Program-made: the position numbers and the translations under genes
DNA from: Cololabis saira
Lineage: Eukaryota; Chordata; Actinopteri; Beloniformes; Belonidae
Assembly: GCF_033807715.1 (NCBI RefSeq)
Contig: NC_084607.1
Location: forward strand, 12,270,441 to 12,334,440
Direction: 5' to 3'
DNA length: 64,000 nt
Notes under the pieces: generated by a model
The model's input: the letters and a program-made list of their open reading frames with translations, nothing else
What the model was told of the DNA's origin: nothing
Database searches by the model: none
Shown: piece by piece, positions 26,677 through 37,800 of the stretch
Layout: every line of letters begins with the position of its first letter
Numbering within the stretch: the first letter of the stretch is position 1

Positions 26677-28990
26677 ACATGTACAGCAAGTGTGTCTGAC
26701 TGTACTTGTTTTGTACATTTAAATGTGCTGATAAATCTGCAGCATGCACATATGAATGGGAAGTATTTTGGGAGTTTTTATTCTTTCGTGTTTGTTATAC
26801 CTGCAAATTAAAAATGTATTTGGCTGCAAAGCCCTACAGATTACTCTAACACTTGAATGCTTTCTAATTCACCTGCCATGGAATGAACTTCGTATTTTGT
26901 CTCTTTCACCAGAGCACCATCCCTCAATCCCTCATCCAATTTATTCCTCCCACAAACTCACTAATTTAGCCTCCCTACCCATCGTCTGCACACTCCCCTT
27001 GTTCTCTCCATGTTTTCATGTGTCATCTTCTCCAAACCCCTACAGTTCGAGTTTTCCCATCTTCCCTTCCCATTTTGCTCTACTCCTCTAGTCCCTCTCA
27101 CTGTTTCACCAGCCTCAACACTCTCATCCATCCTTCCCCCTGCATTTTTTTTCTCCCCCCCCTTTCTATACTTTTTCTGCCCTTGGCTGCCAGCCTCAAG
27201 CTGCTGCTCATAATTATCAATCTGCAGTCTACAAAAAAATATGAGGAGCTAATGCACACATTCTCAAGAGCATGTCATGCTTAGCACACACAGGCACTTT
27301 TGCACACGCACTCAAACAAGCTGTCTGTGATACCCACGCACGCAGTTCTTCACGGCTACAAAGCCTCAAAGTTAAACAGCGAGGCCCCAAGAGAAAAGAG
27401 GGAGCTATCACACGACTGCACAAACGGGAACACAGTTGCCAATCTTTTCTGTAGGAGTTTGTTTGCGGTACGCAAATCAATGCACACAAACTAACATGCC
27501 CTGGCACACAACTACAAGCAAACACAAACACATTTGCACCAATGCTGGGCATGAATGAATAAACAAAAAAGACAGACACATGAGCGCAACCTGTGTCATC
27601 TTCAAAGGGAGGTTGGAGACAAAACAGCATCACTCCACCCTGGCCTCTCCTCCCTTCAGCCCACCCAACCCCTTCTTCCAATATATGTTCAAAGGCCATC
27701 CATTAACCTTTCGCTCACACAGGCCTCTCTGTGATCTACTGCTCGGAGCCAAAGGCTTTGAAGAGCACAGCAACCCCAAGCACCAGGGATTCTGGAGCCG
27801 GAGGAAGCAAACGAGGGATGAGAGAAGACAGAAATAAGAAAGATAGAAGAGTGGCAATGCTAATAAATGGTAGGCAAAGTGTTAAGAAGTATATAGGAAA
27901 AGCTAGAAGGGGGTTTAATCTGAGGGAAGGAGGTTGGGTAGAACGGGATTGGTTGGATATGGTTGAAAAAATCGGGAAAATAAAGCCAGACTTGGAAGAG
28001 ATAGAAAGAAAAGCTGGTGAAAAGGTAGAATTGGAGAGTGCAACATCGATAGGGAGAACAAAAGCTGAGGTGTTAAGAGAGAAACAGTAGAAATATTGGA
28101 TGAAAATGGGGGCAAGTGTTAGGAGTTGGCGAGGTGAGAAGCACTGACTATTGCTAATAATATGTGGAGGCAACAAAAGCTGGAAAACATATGAAAGTAT
28201 CACAGAGGAAACAGTGGGGGGCTCAGTTCTTTATTGCAAGATCCATATGATTTGCAATATTCACAAGATCCTGCAGTGGCAATTAATGTCAGGAAGAAAA
28301 ACACAACCAGTCAAATATGATTAATTTATAATTAACAAAGAATGTTACCAATTTATTTTTTTATTCAAGTTTTAACATTCAAATCCATCTGTTGTTCAGT
28401 GATTCAGAAACTAATACTCAGAATATCTTTAACAGATACAATGCAACTCATCAATGCACTGCTGCATTAAGGTGAAAAACAAATCTGCTCCGGAGAACAA
28501 TTCCCATCTGAATTCAATACCCACTTAACCTGCATATCACAGAGATGTGAAATAAACACAACTGATCCTAATCATAACATTAAAGGTACCATGTAGGATT
28601 AATTAGAAATAATAAATCAGCACAACATTAACAGCAGCAGGTGTAGCAGGTAGAAGCAATGAGAGAAAAATAACAACCTGACAGGTTATAACATCCCTGT
28701 CTACAGGAAATTACATTCATATATTACTAAACTGTTTTTGCAATTACAGCATAGTGGCAACTGTAATTGTAGGCTGGATGATATTCTGGGGCAACTTGTT
28801 TTTCCAGTGATGATTTGCAACACTGCCGAAAGGTGTTGGAAACTCAAAAAGCCTGATTATTCACACAAAGAAGAACCAGTAGCACCAAGATCAACAGTAT
28901 TGCCAGGATTGTGTAGGTGTGATGTATGGTGGCTAAACTGTGGTCAGTCGCTGCCCTCAACTGCTACGTTATTCTTATTTCCATGACATA
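26677..28990. other. Intron sequence, no gene seen
   Basis: A pyrimidine-rich block lies at about 26900-27200. Open frames of up to about 155 codons occur on the minus strand (27229-27699 and 27736-28203) but carry no recognisable domain, and their lowest-complexity parts come from the biased composition. Confidence 0.4.
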
Positions 28991-28992
28991 TA

Positions 28993-29359
28993 CAGGATCT
29001 GTCTCAGAAAATTAGAATATTGTGATAAAGTCCTTTATTTTCTGCAATGCAAAAATGTCATGCATTCTGGATTCATTACAAATCAACTGAAATATTGCAA
29101 GCCTTTTATTATTTTAATATTGCTGATCATGGCTTACAGCTTAAGAAAACTCAAATATCCTATCTCAAAAAATTAGAATATTCTGGGAATTTAATCTTAA
29201 ACTGTAAGCCATAATCAGCAATATTAAAATAATAAAATGCTTGCAATATTTCAGATGATTTGTAATGAATACAGAATATATGACATTTTAGTTTTTTTAA
29301 TTGCATTACAGAAAATAAAGAACTTTATCACAATATTCTAATTTTCTGACACAGTCCTG
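28993..29359. mobile_element. TA-flanked foldback element, 367 bp
   Basis: The left end begins CAGGATCTGTCTCAGAAAAT and the right end, inverted, begins CAGGACTGTGTCAGAAAAT. Both arms, about 175 bp each, continue as imperfect inverse copies, with matching stretches such as GAATATTGTGATAAAGT and AATATTGCTGAT. TA dinucleotides flank it (28991-28992, 29360-29361). It is a non-autonomous foldback DNA element that would fold almost completely on itself. Confidence 0.88.
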
Positions 29360-29639
29360 TACAACTTTCACATGGAAAATTCTCAAATCCCCTTGATTTT
29401 GGTCTTTTCTTTCATACTACCACATGAGACCCAACTACATGTGTAAACGTAAGAACCTGAAAAAAGACAGGTACTGCACAAAGGATTTTTTTTTTTCATC
29501 TGGTACAGCCTTGTTGATACCCAGGAGCAAGACAATGTGTCTACAATTTGTGAACATGCAGATGTTCAGCTCATTTATGTTCATTAGTTATGATTCGGAA
29601 ATGTCTGATAAAAATCAACTTCATGTTCCTTGTTGATGC

Positions 29640-30303
29640 AGTAGATCCTTGGCCATCTTGCCAGAATGATACATGTATTTCATCTTCCAAGATGACAGGA
29701 CTTCCCTCTTTCTGGTGATCTGGTCCAGCTCTTCTGAGAAGTGTTCCCAGGCCAGCTGAGAGTTGTAGTCTCTCCAGTATGTCCTGGGTCTGCCCCGGGG
29801 CCTCACCCTGGTTGAACATGCTTGAGACAGCTCCCCAGGGAACAGGAAACACCCTAACCAGATGTCCAAACCGCCTCAGCTGGCTTCTCTCAACCTGGAG
29901 GAGCAGAGACTCTACTCCATGTCCATGTAGCGGAAGATCATTTCAGCACTTTGCTGCTTTAATCTTGTTCTTGCGGTCAATACCCAAAGTCTGTGACCAT
30001 AGGTGAAGCTAGGAACAAACTGTTTATAATGATGGGTAAACAGAGAGCCTTGCATTTGTCCTTCTTATTTTTTGGCCCAGCTCTCACTTCATTACCCCAG
30101 GCCAGTACAGAGTTATAATACTCCATGCTTCTCCTATTTGAGAACCAAACCCTGCAACACTTCAACTCTTTCTTGTGATGCGTCACTTCACTCCTGACTA
30201 GGAGAGGGTTTTCCACCCTTTTCCAAATGCATATTATGACCTCAGATTTGGTGGTGCCGATTCTCATCATTGCCATGTCACACTTGGCTGCAAACGTTTT
30301 CAG
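29640..30303 (-). mobile_element. Decayed non-LTR retrotransposon (LINE) fragment, ORF2 C-terminal region
   Basis: On the minus strand, fragments in several frames resemble the C-terminal end of the reverse-transcriptase ORF of a LINE family common in fish. These include an RTxLKQQSAEM-like stretch, a segment like LRxFGHLVRxFP, and a RPRGRPRTYWRDYNSQLAWE segment. They are split by stop codons and frameshifts, so it is a pseudogene fragment with no intact reverse transcriptase. Family assignment beyond non-LTR retrotransposon is not attempted, and the boundaries are approximate. Confidence 0.8.
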
Positions 30304-33034
30304 TGAAAGCTAGCGATTGTACCCCAGTACTACCAACACACATCATATTCAAAGAGCTAATACAGTATCCTGTAGCCAAGAAATAAGACCCCTTCTGCCT
30401 CTGGCCATAAAAGACGCAGCAAAACCAAATAACCATATTCATATAATGTGTTTTTATCTGCTAAGATCTACAGTAGTGTTTGTTTTTCATGTTCATATTT
30501 CAAATGCATTGTCATCAAAGTGAAGTAACAGTAGATCATTTCTGGTTATCTTACATGACAGTCTGATAGCAGGACCACCTAGATGTTCCCTGACACTACA
30601 AAGTGGTAGATTTCAAGAAAATCTGAGGGGCATATCAATCAGGTGGAACAGCTGATCACTGTAAAGTCGCTAAATGCCAAATCATAATGACTAGCCACTT
30701 TATAGTGTAACACTCTACCCACTGACCTCAATTAAATAGAAAGACTTCCATCCGGGGTTGGGTTTAAACACTTTGAAAAACACTTTGATTCAGAATGGAC
30801 GGATGTTGTTTAGTAAATATGAAAATATTTTATAAAAAAGAGGGTTTTATAAGGTTTAAGGTACATATTTCAAAATAATTGATTATTCTTCTATCACCTA
30901 ATTTAACAAATATCATGCACAGCATCAGCGCTTTTCCCTGTCATGTGTTCAGTATTTCAGAGCTGGCTGCAGCAAAAAAAAGAGTGCAGACCTACGCATT
31001 TACAAAACATACTGAAGTAATTCAATATACTTTTCATCAAATTATGCAACAAGAACCAAAGTACATGCAGGAAAGTAAGCGGCACTAATACTATATTGCT
31101 GCTTCACAAACTATATTTGCTACAAGCTTGTTGGAAAATCAATCCTTATGAATTTGTGAGCAGGTTGCAGTTTTGAAATAATAACTTTAATATTATAATA
31201 CGGCACGGCTGAGATTCTTGTTGCAAAAATCCAATATAAACTTTTTTTTTTATCTTCGTTCTCAATTTCAAATTTCAGTCTGAACATGTTTACGAAGAAG
31301 AACCTCAGAGGGAGAGAAAAAAAAGTTGCCTATCCCTGCCTTACAGAGAGCAAAAAAGTATATATTGAGCAAAGTCTGTATTCAGACATTTTGTCACCAA
31401 TCAAGAGACGAGACACTTTGTTGGGAGGCAGTGTAAAAAAGCTAGTCCTCTTCCTAAAATAATAGCCACAGTTCAAGGGAATAGACCCAGGAGAAAAAGC
31501 TGAAGTGGAGGGGCAGACAGATAAAAATGTCTGCCTGTGCACTTAAGGGCCACGGGCCTTTTCCACATGACTGATCTGAGAGCAAAGGCTTAAATACAGG
31601 GGAGATGAGAACAGATTCAACCTGTCAGCTGGTAATGGTGTCCACGTATGAGCACACACACACATACACCCATCTGAACATGTGAGGTGAGCACACTCAT
31701 GTAAACACAGAGGACCACACACCTACACCACTGCATGTGCACACCCCTCCACATCTACAGTATGCACATACTGTACATGAAACATATGCAGTACACTGAA
31801 TATTTGCAAATTCTCAAATTGCAAACTGAAAGAAACAGCCGACAAATAGCCTTTTAATGATCTCGCTGCCACCACTAGCGCGCATTAAGGCAGGCACACA
31901 TGCATACACAGATGCTTCTGTTTTGCTAAATGAAATTTCTGTGTCAGGGCTTCATCACGTACTGCACAGCTGTCTGCAGTGCCTGCCACATTAGGCAAGC
32001 CTAATGGTCTTTCAGATCAGCAGTACCATGGGTGAAGGCTGTGGAGCTCTCAAGCTTTCTATGGAATCAGCGGAGACATTTGGTCTGTCAAGGAACGCAC
32101 ATCAGTCTGTCAGTAACTGTACGGTAACACAGGGGTGGAAGGGTTTTATAGGGTCTATAGTTTGATTAGGACTCTTCAATTTAATATAGGTTGTGACATA
32201 ACAGGATAAATATTCACAATGTGAGAGCAGGCAAGAAGCATGTGTACTGAGCTCGTGCTGGTTAGGAACATTTGCACTAAAGAGCCATTTCAAGAGGAGA
32301 ATAAATGTTTGAGAGCTACAAGTAAATATTAGAATGTGCAGCCAGGAGCAGCGCAAGGTTAAAGCGTGGCAGATTAGTCAGCACTCCGAGGGTGAGCAGG
32401 AGCACACATGAGGCACTAAAGCCATGTGTGCAGCTCATGTAGGTTTTCAAGTATGGAAGTAAAGTGATTAGTCTGAGACTGATTTTCATTGCCTTCACCA
32501 CATTATAACCCCACATCCCTCCTTCAGGATGTACTTCCCTTGTTTTCTCTTCTCTTTCCTTCCTCCTTCTCTGGCCATATTACAAAACAGACAGCACATT
32601 TTTGCCAAACTATGACTGCCAAAATTGTGAGCACCTAAACTGTGTGGGTGTGGATGAGCATGTGTCAATGAGCATTTGGAGAGCAAGAAAGACAAAAAGA
32701 TTTTTCCAAGCTTGATCAAGCCAAAATGCCGGGCCTGTGCTTTGGGGCTGAGCACGGATAACGATCAATTGATTATTAATGCGCTAATAATAGGCCCAAA
32801 GTCCCAGGCTACACAGATATTTTGCAGGCTTATTTTCATAGAAATAAGTACACCCACACATGTACAAACACAAAGCAACATAGAGCCAGAGGCCAAATTA
32901 GTGGAGTGGACTTGTGTGTAAGTCCAATCTTACAAAAGAAACTAAATTAAGATAAAAAAAAACAATTAAATCAGAACAAATGAGAGCTGTAAGTGAGGGA
33001 ATGTTATTCAATACTATTTACAATGCACATTTTA
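30304..33034. other. Intron sequence, no gene seen
   Basis: AT-rich unique sequence with scattered CA-rich patches near 31650-31760. No exon or delimited element was recognised. Confidence 0.45.
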
Positions 33035-33042
33035 GTGTTACC

Positions 33043-33804
33043 CAGTGGCGTCAATTCAGTGGAAGCTAAGGTATGGCAAGGTTACGAGTCACAGAACTTA
33101 ACTAGAGTATCAATCAACACGTCCAGCAAATACTCATCACAGAAGTCTGATATGTAGCTTATCTGTGTGGTCAAGAAAATTGTAACTTTTTCAAATGCTG
33201 TCTTGCTCACTGCAAAAACTAAAAAAAAAAACGAATATTTGTCTTATTTCTAGTTAAAATGTCTCATTTTTAGTCAAAAAATCTCATTACACTTAAAACA
33301 AGAGTCATCACCAGAAAAATAACTTGTTATTTGACAATTTTCACCTGTTTCAAGTAAATTTTCACTTGAAATAAGTAGAAAAATCTGCCAGTGGGACAAG
33401 ATTTATCTTCTCATTACAAGCAAAACAATCTTGTTCCACTGGCAGATTTTTCCACTAATTTTAAGTGAAAATCTACTTGAAACAGGTGGAAATGGTTGTT
33501 TTTGAGTCTTGTCTTAAATGTAATGAGATTTTTTTTTACCAAAAATTAGACATTTTAACTAGAAATAAGACAAATATTATCGTTAAGATTTTCAGTTTTT
33601 GCAGTGTATAATAACTAGTGAAATCGACCATGTTGTTCTGATTTGCATTTGTAGTTATTCTATATGTATTAAGTAATAGAATAATCAATACAAATAGACA
33701 CAGAGTAATTCCATAAATGTATTAAAAAAACAAACATTTACATTTTCCCTTGAAGCCGAGGTGTAGCGGCTGCCATACCTTGCCATACCCAATTGACGCC
33801 CCTG
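33043..33804. mobile_element. hAT-like MITE (family F) containing an internal foldback
   Basis: The termini are CAGTGGCGTCAATT and the inverse AATTGACGCCCCTG. A perfect 8-bp target duplication GTGTTACC flanks it (33035-33042, 33805-33812). A second short inverted motif lies further in (AAGGTATGGCAAGG versus CCTTGCCATACC). The central half is a separate palindromic unit at 33208-33606. No transposase is encoded. Confidence 0.9.
33208..33606. mobile_element. Foldback element nested in the MITE at 33043-33804
   Basis: Begins CACTGCAAAAACT and ends AGTTTTTGCAGTG. The arms match over roughly 180-200 bases, for example TCTGCCAGTGGGACAAGAT versus ATCTTGTTCCACTGGCAGA and TTGTCTTATTTCTAGTTAAA versus its inverse. 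Either it inserted into an older MITE or it is a fixed interior part of that family. No target duplication could be assigned. Confidence 0.8.
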
Positions 33805-33812
33805 GTGTTACC

Positions 33813-34055
33813 CTCCCATGCATGTTCTTCAACTCCTCCTTTGACATCACTTGCCACACCCTGTGGTGTCCATGTCTGAATGAAGCTCCGCCTCTTCCAC
33901 CCTAACTGTCCATCACCCAGCAGCCTGTTGGCACAGAGCTGGCTGAGCTTACAGCAGATGGTGTACTGCTATCTGTGTGGCCGGCCACTAGCAGGACACC
34001 CGACAACTCCCCTCTCCTCCTCCCTGCACCCCCCACACACCCATACACATCCTGC

Positions 34056-34117
<62 letters not shown>

Positions 34118-34696
34118 CCAGCATCACTTCAGCCCAACCAGGTCACCTGCTGCCAAGCTTACAACAGCCAACACACACACACAAGCACAAAATGTCACAT
34201 CTTATGGTACATGGCACATTCAAGGAGGTCACACATATGGCACCATTACATGCACGGATTCTCCCTTATTCTCCTGCCACGCATCAACTAACATCGAGAT
34301 GACTGGAAATTTTATTGACATTCTCACGTGCACTATCCATCTCTCTCTCTCTTTCTCTCTCTCTCCCTCTCTCTCTTTCTTGCCTTTAACAAGAGACTGT
34401 TTAGTTAATCAAGTGCTGCATTTCTTGCCTGGTCAGCAAGTCAATAAACCGAACAACCTTCATCAAATACAGTAGCCAACATATAAATATTACATCCTCA
34501 TTTGCAATAACCCAGTCAGGCAAACTACTGGGACCAGTGGAATCATCAGGAGCCTATGCAACATCATAATCTACCTCAGAGAATCAATATAACATGATCA
34601 AACTATACACACGAATAATAAATATACTGCATACTGTATGTACACAGTATTGACTGTGAATACTTGCTAAAAACAATTCCACGCAGCGTGACTTAC
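33813..34696. other. Intron next to the signal-peptide exon
   Basis: It holds a long AC microsatellite (34057-34114) and a CT-rich tract (34339-34380). No exon is seen other than the one ending at 34697. Confidence 0.5.
34057..34114. repeat. (AC)29 microsatellite
   Basis: Fifty-eight bases of uninterrupted AC. It starts about 580 bases inside the intron from the donor of the start-codon exon. Confidence 0.96.
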
Positions 34697-34766
34697 CCTG
34701 GAAGGATGGAGCAATGGCGCTGAACGCTACAGCACAGGTGAAGAAGATCCAGACCGCCAGAGCCAT
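34697..34766 (-). CDS. adgrl1: Latrophilin-1 exon with start codon and signal peptide (partial CDS, codons 1-23 plus one base)
   Basis: This is the first coding exon of a latrophilin, an adhesion G-protein-coupled receptor that acts at the neuronal surface and binds teneurins, FLRTs and (in mammals) alpha-latrotoxin. The minus strand reads an ATG at 34766 followed by a hydrophobic leader, MALAVWIFFTCAVAFSAIA then PSFQ, typical of a secretory signal peptide. An in-frame TGA at 34820-34818 lies 18 codons upstream, so this ATG is the first in its frame within the exon. The exon ends in CAG-G followed by donor GTAAGT, leaving phase 1. The spare G joins CT at the start of the next exon to make Ala24, and the reading frame then continues into an unmistakable lectin domain. 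Leader sequence is poorly conserved among latrophilins, so the assignment rests on splice phase, position and the downstream exons. Confidence 0.87.
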
Positions 34767-34879
34767 ATCTGAGGCTGAAGAACGGGCGGAGCAGGGGACG
34801 CTAAAGCTTAGAGGTGGTCAGCAGGCACAGGTGGGTGGAGTGGCACTTTCCACAGCTTACACCCTCCCTGAGGGGGATC
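34767..34879 (-). other. adgrl1: 5'UTR part of the latrophilin start-codon exon
   Basis: The exon extends 113 bases upstream of the ATG to a strong acceptor. On the minus strand a pyrimidine stretch ending in TTTTCCTGCAG precedes base 34879. This implies at least one further untranslated exon upstream, meaning at higher coordinates, on the far side of an intron of at least 29 kb. An in-frame stop lies at 34818-34820. The acceptor is inferred from sequence alone, so a transcript beginning inside this exon is possible. Confidence 0.6.
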
Positions 34880-37800
34880 CTGCAGGAAAAGTGGTTAGAA
34901 ATAGTGATAAGTGAATCATAAAACTGGAATGTGGCAATGCAAATTTGAAAAAACAAAACAAAAACTCTTATTTCTCTGTTGGACTTTTCATGATCTCTCA
35001 GTTTGATGATGCTAAGTCATTCTGCATTTATGTGCAATATCTGCTAATACTTGTACTTTGCACAAAACTCATAACTGGCACGGAATAATGAATGATATAT
35101 CAACGAGAGGAGAGGAGAGGAGCTCCCCCTGTGGTGATGAGGTGAAATGATCAGACAGCAGATCTGAAGCCATTTTGTGAAGGACGGCGTAGAAACAGCT
35201 GTTGACGCTTGGAGCTCATCACTCTGAAGTGTTTGGACGCTTGATTGAATTAGACATGCTACATGTGTTTGGGGGCTGTTAATAGAGCTTTATTAATGTG
35301 AAAAATACATGTATTTTGTGCATGCTTGAGTGAGTTTATGGGCAGTGGATAAAGAAAAACTCAGTAAGCAGTGCTGTAGGGCTCGCTTCTTATCTCATTC
35401 CAAAACTTGAGCTCTCGTTCTGTGAAAGATGGAAAACAGTAGAGACTGTATTGCCTTTGCTAATAATCCCGATGAAGCAGCCAAATTGGTCTGCGTTTGT
35501 GTGTGTGGGCAGGTGAAGTTGTGTGTGAATGTGGGGCTCAAATGTCTCTTTATTTGATTATTCTGCAGGATGGTAACTGAAGTATGTGCATGCACTCTCT
35601 CTCTCTCACAAACACATACATAATGATATTAACTCAATACAAGCTTTTGCTGTCTTTCAATGATTCAATCTTTCTTATGCATGAGATACAACAGTCTGAA
35701 CTAACCCACGTGAGCATTATTTGAGCTTACATGAATTAATATGATAGTCAATGGAGAAAATGGTTGTGTGTTTTATTGCTGTACAGTTTGTGGAGATCTC
35801 ACTAAGCACACATTTGTGTGTAAGTCATTAAATGGAAAGTTTCATATTGATACAGCTAGTTATCATTTTAACCTGTTTACATTGGTCATAAGTAAAGCTG
35901 TATGGCATTTTGCAATCAAAACCTTACATAGAATTCACTCCAAGCTGAGTTTCCTCTCATACCTACTGTGAGTATAACTTACAAATACCTAACCTTCCAC
36001 TTTAATTGAATTTTAATTCCTGAAATATATTAATTTATATTCTTCTTTTTTTGTGATGGTTTTGTTTCTATCCACGGCCAAATCTGGATTATTTAATTCC
36101 TAAAATCATTGCAAAAATGAATTTATCAATAGTCATTAACTGGAAAGAATAATGACAGTCAAGAGTTGGCCGTACTTTTTGATTACCAGGCTAACAGGAG
36201 GCTATATCCTAAATCCTCTCTGTGGTGATCTATAACTCATTATGTCAATTAATATGGAAAAAAAGGAGCTGTTTAGCTTCATCAAATCGTCTGGAAATAT
36301 CTGTAAATAATAACATTCGGATAGATAACATCTAATTTGAATATTGAAATATTTAAACATTTTTGAAAATATGAAAGAAATCCTTCCATTAAAAAAAAAA
36401 TCAACTGGAAATTTGAAGGTTGAGAGTAAAATTTAAACTTTTTAAAACTTTTTTTAATTAATTTTTTTACTTAAATTGCATTTGAAACCTTTCATGTTCA
36501 ATATCCATGACAGAGGACACGGCAATAACAGTTTTATGTCCTTATGGGAAGCCTTGAAAGACAATCTTACTGAGCTGGCTTAATCCAGGAATTAATGGGT
36601 TAAAGATGCTGGACTAATCTAATGTTGACATGTGTGGAATTTCTGGTGAACAGGCTGGATGGCTCAAACACTGAAAAAAAAAAACAGTTACTGTACTTGG
36701 AGGTGCAACATTTGGACCTCCAACCTTTTTCTTCTAATTCATGTCCGAGTTTTATATTCCAGTTAGCAAATATTGCACATCTTGAGTAGTTGGGTGGCTT
36801 CCCCCTTCTTTTCCTCATCATCCCTGACTTTCCTTTTTCTAAACCTAAGCAGCCCCTCCTTTTCATGACCTTTTCTGATATTTAACCTCCTCCCCATCGG
36901 CAATGCCAATCCACAGTTAACGACCCGCCTGGGTGTCGGCGCCTGGATTTGTATGTTGGATGTCATGGAGTACAAGCAAGACAAAAAGAAAAAGATTCAG
37001 ACAGCAAATAGCAAAGAGAAGGACGGAGAACGAAAGCAGAACAAAGCACACTGCATCATCAATTTCTATTATATGCTCAGCTCACACGCACAAATACACA
37101 TACTGTACACACTCACACACACACACACAAAAACCGCAACACTAAAATAGCATGTCCTTTAATTTGTGTTTATTTCAAAGTGCTGCCTGTGACCAGAAGC
37201 TTAAAGACAAATGAGTGACAAAGAGTGGTAAGGATTCAATTCTTTCGTCTTTTTTGTTATGGCCTGTCCCGTTTTCTTTTCTTTGCATGTGATTTAACAT
37301 TTGAATGGTCAAAATCTAATTCCATCCTGTGCATTACATCAATTTTTCCTTACAAATTTTATGCTTGTAATAATATTAATAAAAAAAAATATGGCCTCAC
37401 TTATTTTTATTAATTTTTTGTCTTTACAAATGAAGGGAAGGACAGAGGGAAAGAGATGAAGACACACAAATAACAAAACAAAGGATTTGGGGGAGAAAAT
37501 ACATACAAAACGGAAAGACAGCAGAGCCCATTTAACTAGCATAAATAAGGAGACGCATGGGCAGTATGTTAGAAAAAAGCATGGTGAGGATGATTCTGTG
37601 TAAGCAGAGAATAGGAGAGCAAACTACCAAAAATAACCAAGTGAGAAAAGCAAAGGAACAGAAAAAAAATCCGGAAGGGAAATCAAAAGAAAAAGTATTT
37701 CTTCTGCTTGGATCTATGAGTCAGTCTGCCTCTGGGTGGAGAAAGGTTAGGAGTCTTCAGGGGGTGTGAGATGGGTGGCTTTGCCCTGCGTGCTCTCCTA

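Noticed and set aside
27229..28203. Open frames of about 155 codons on the minus strand
   Set aside because: Hydrophobic, serine/leucine-rich translations of purine-rich plus-strand sequence. No motif, no conserved neighbours.
29571..29869. Open frames containing a RPRGRPRTYWRDY segment, considered as a host gene
   Set aside because: This is the C-terminal region of a LINE reverse-transcriptase ORF, broken by stops and frameshifts, so it is listed as a mobile-element fragment.
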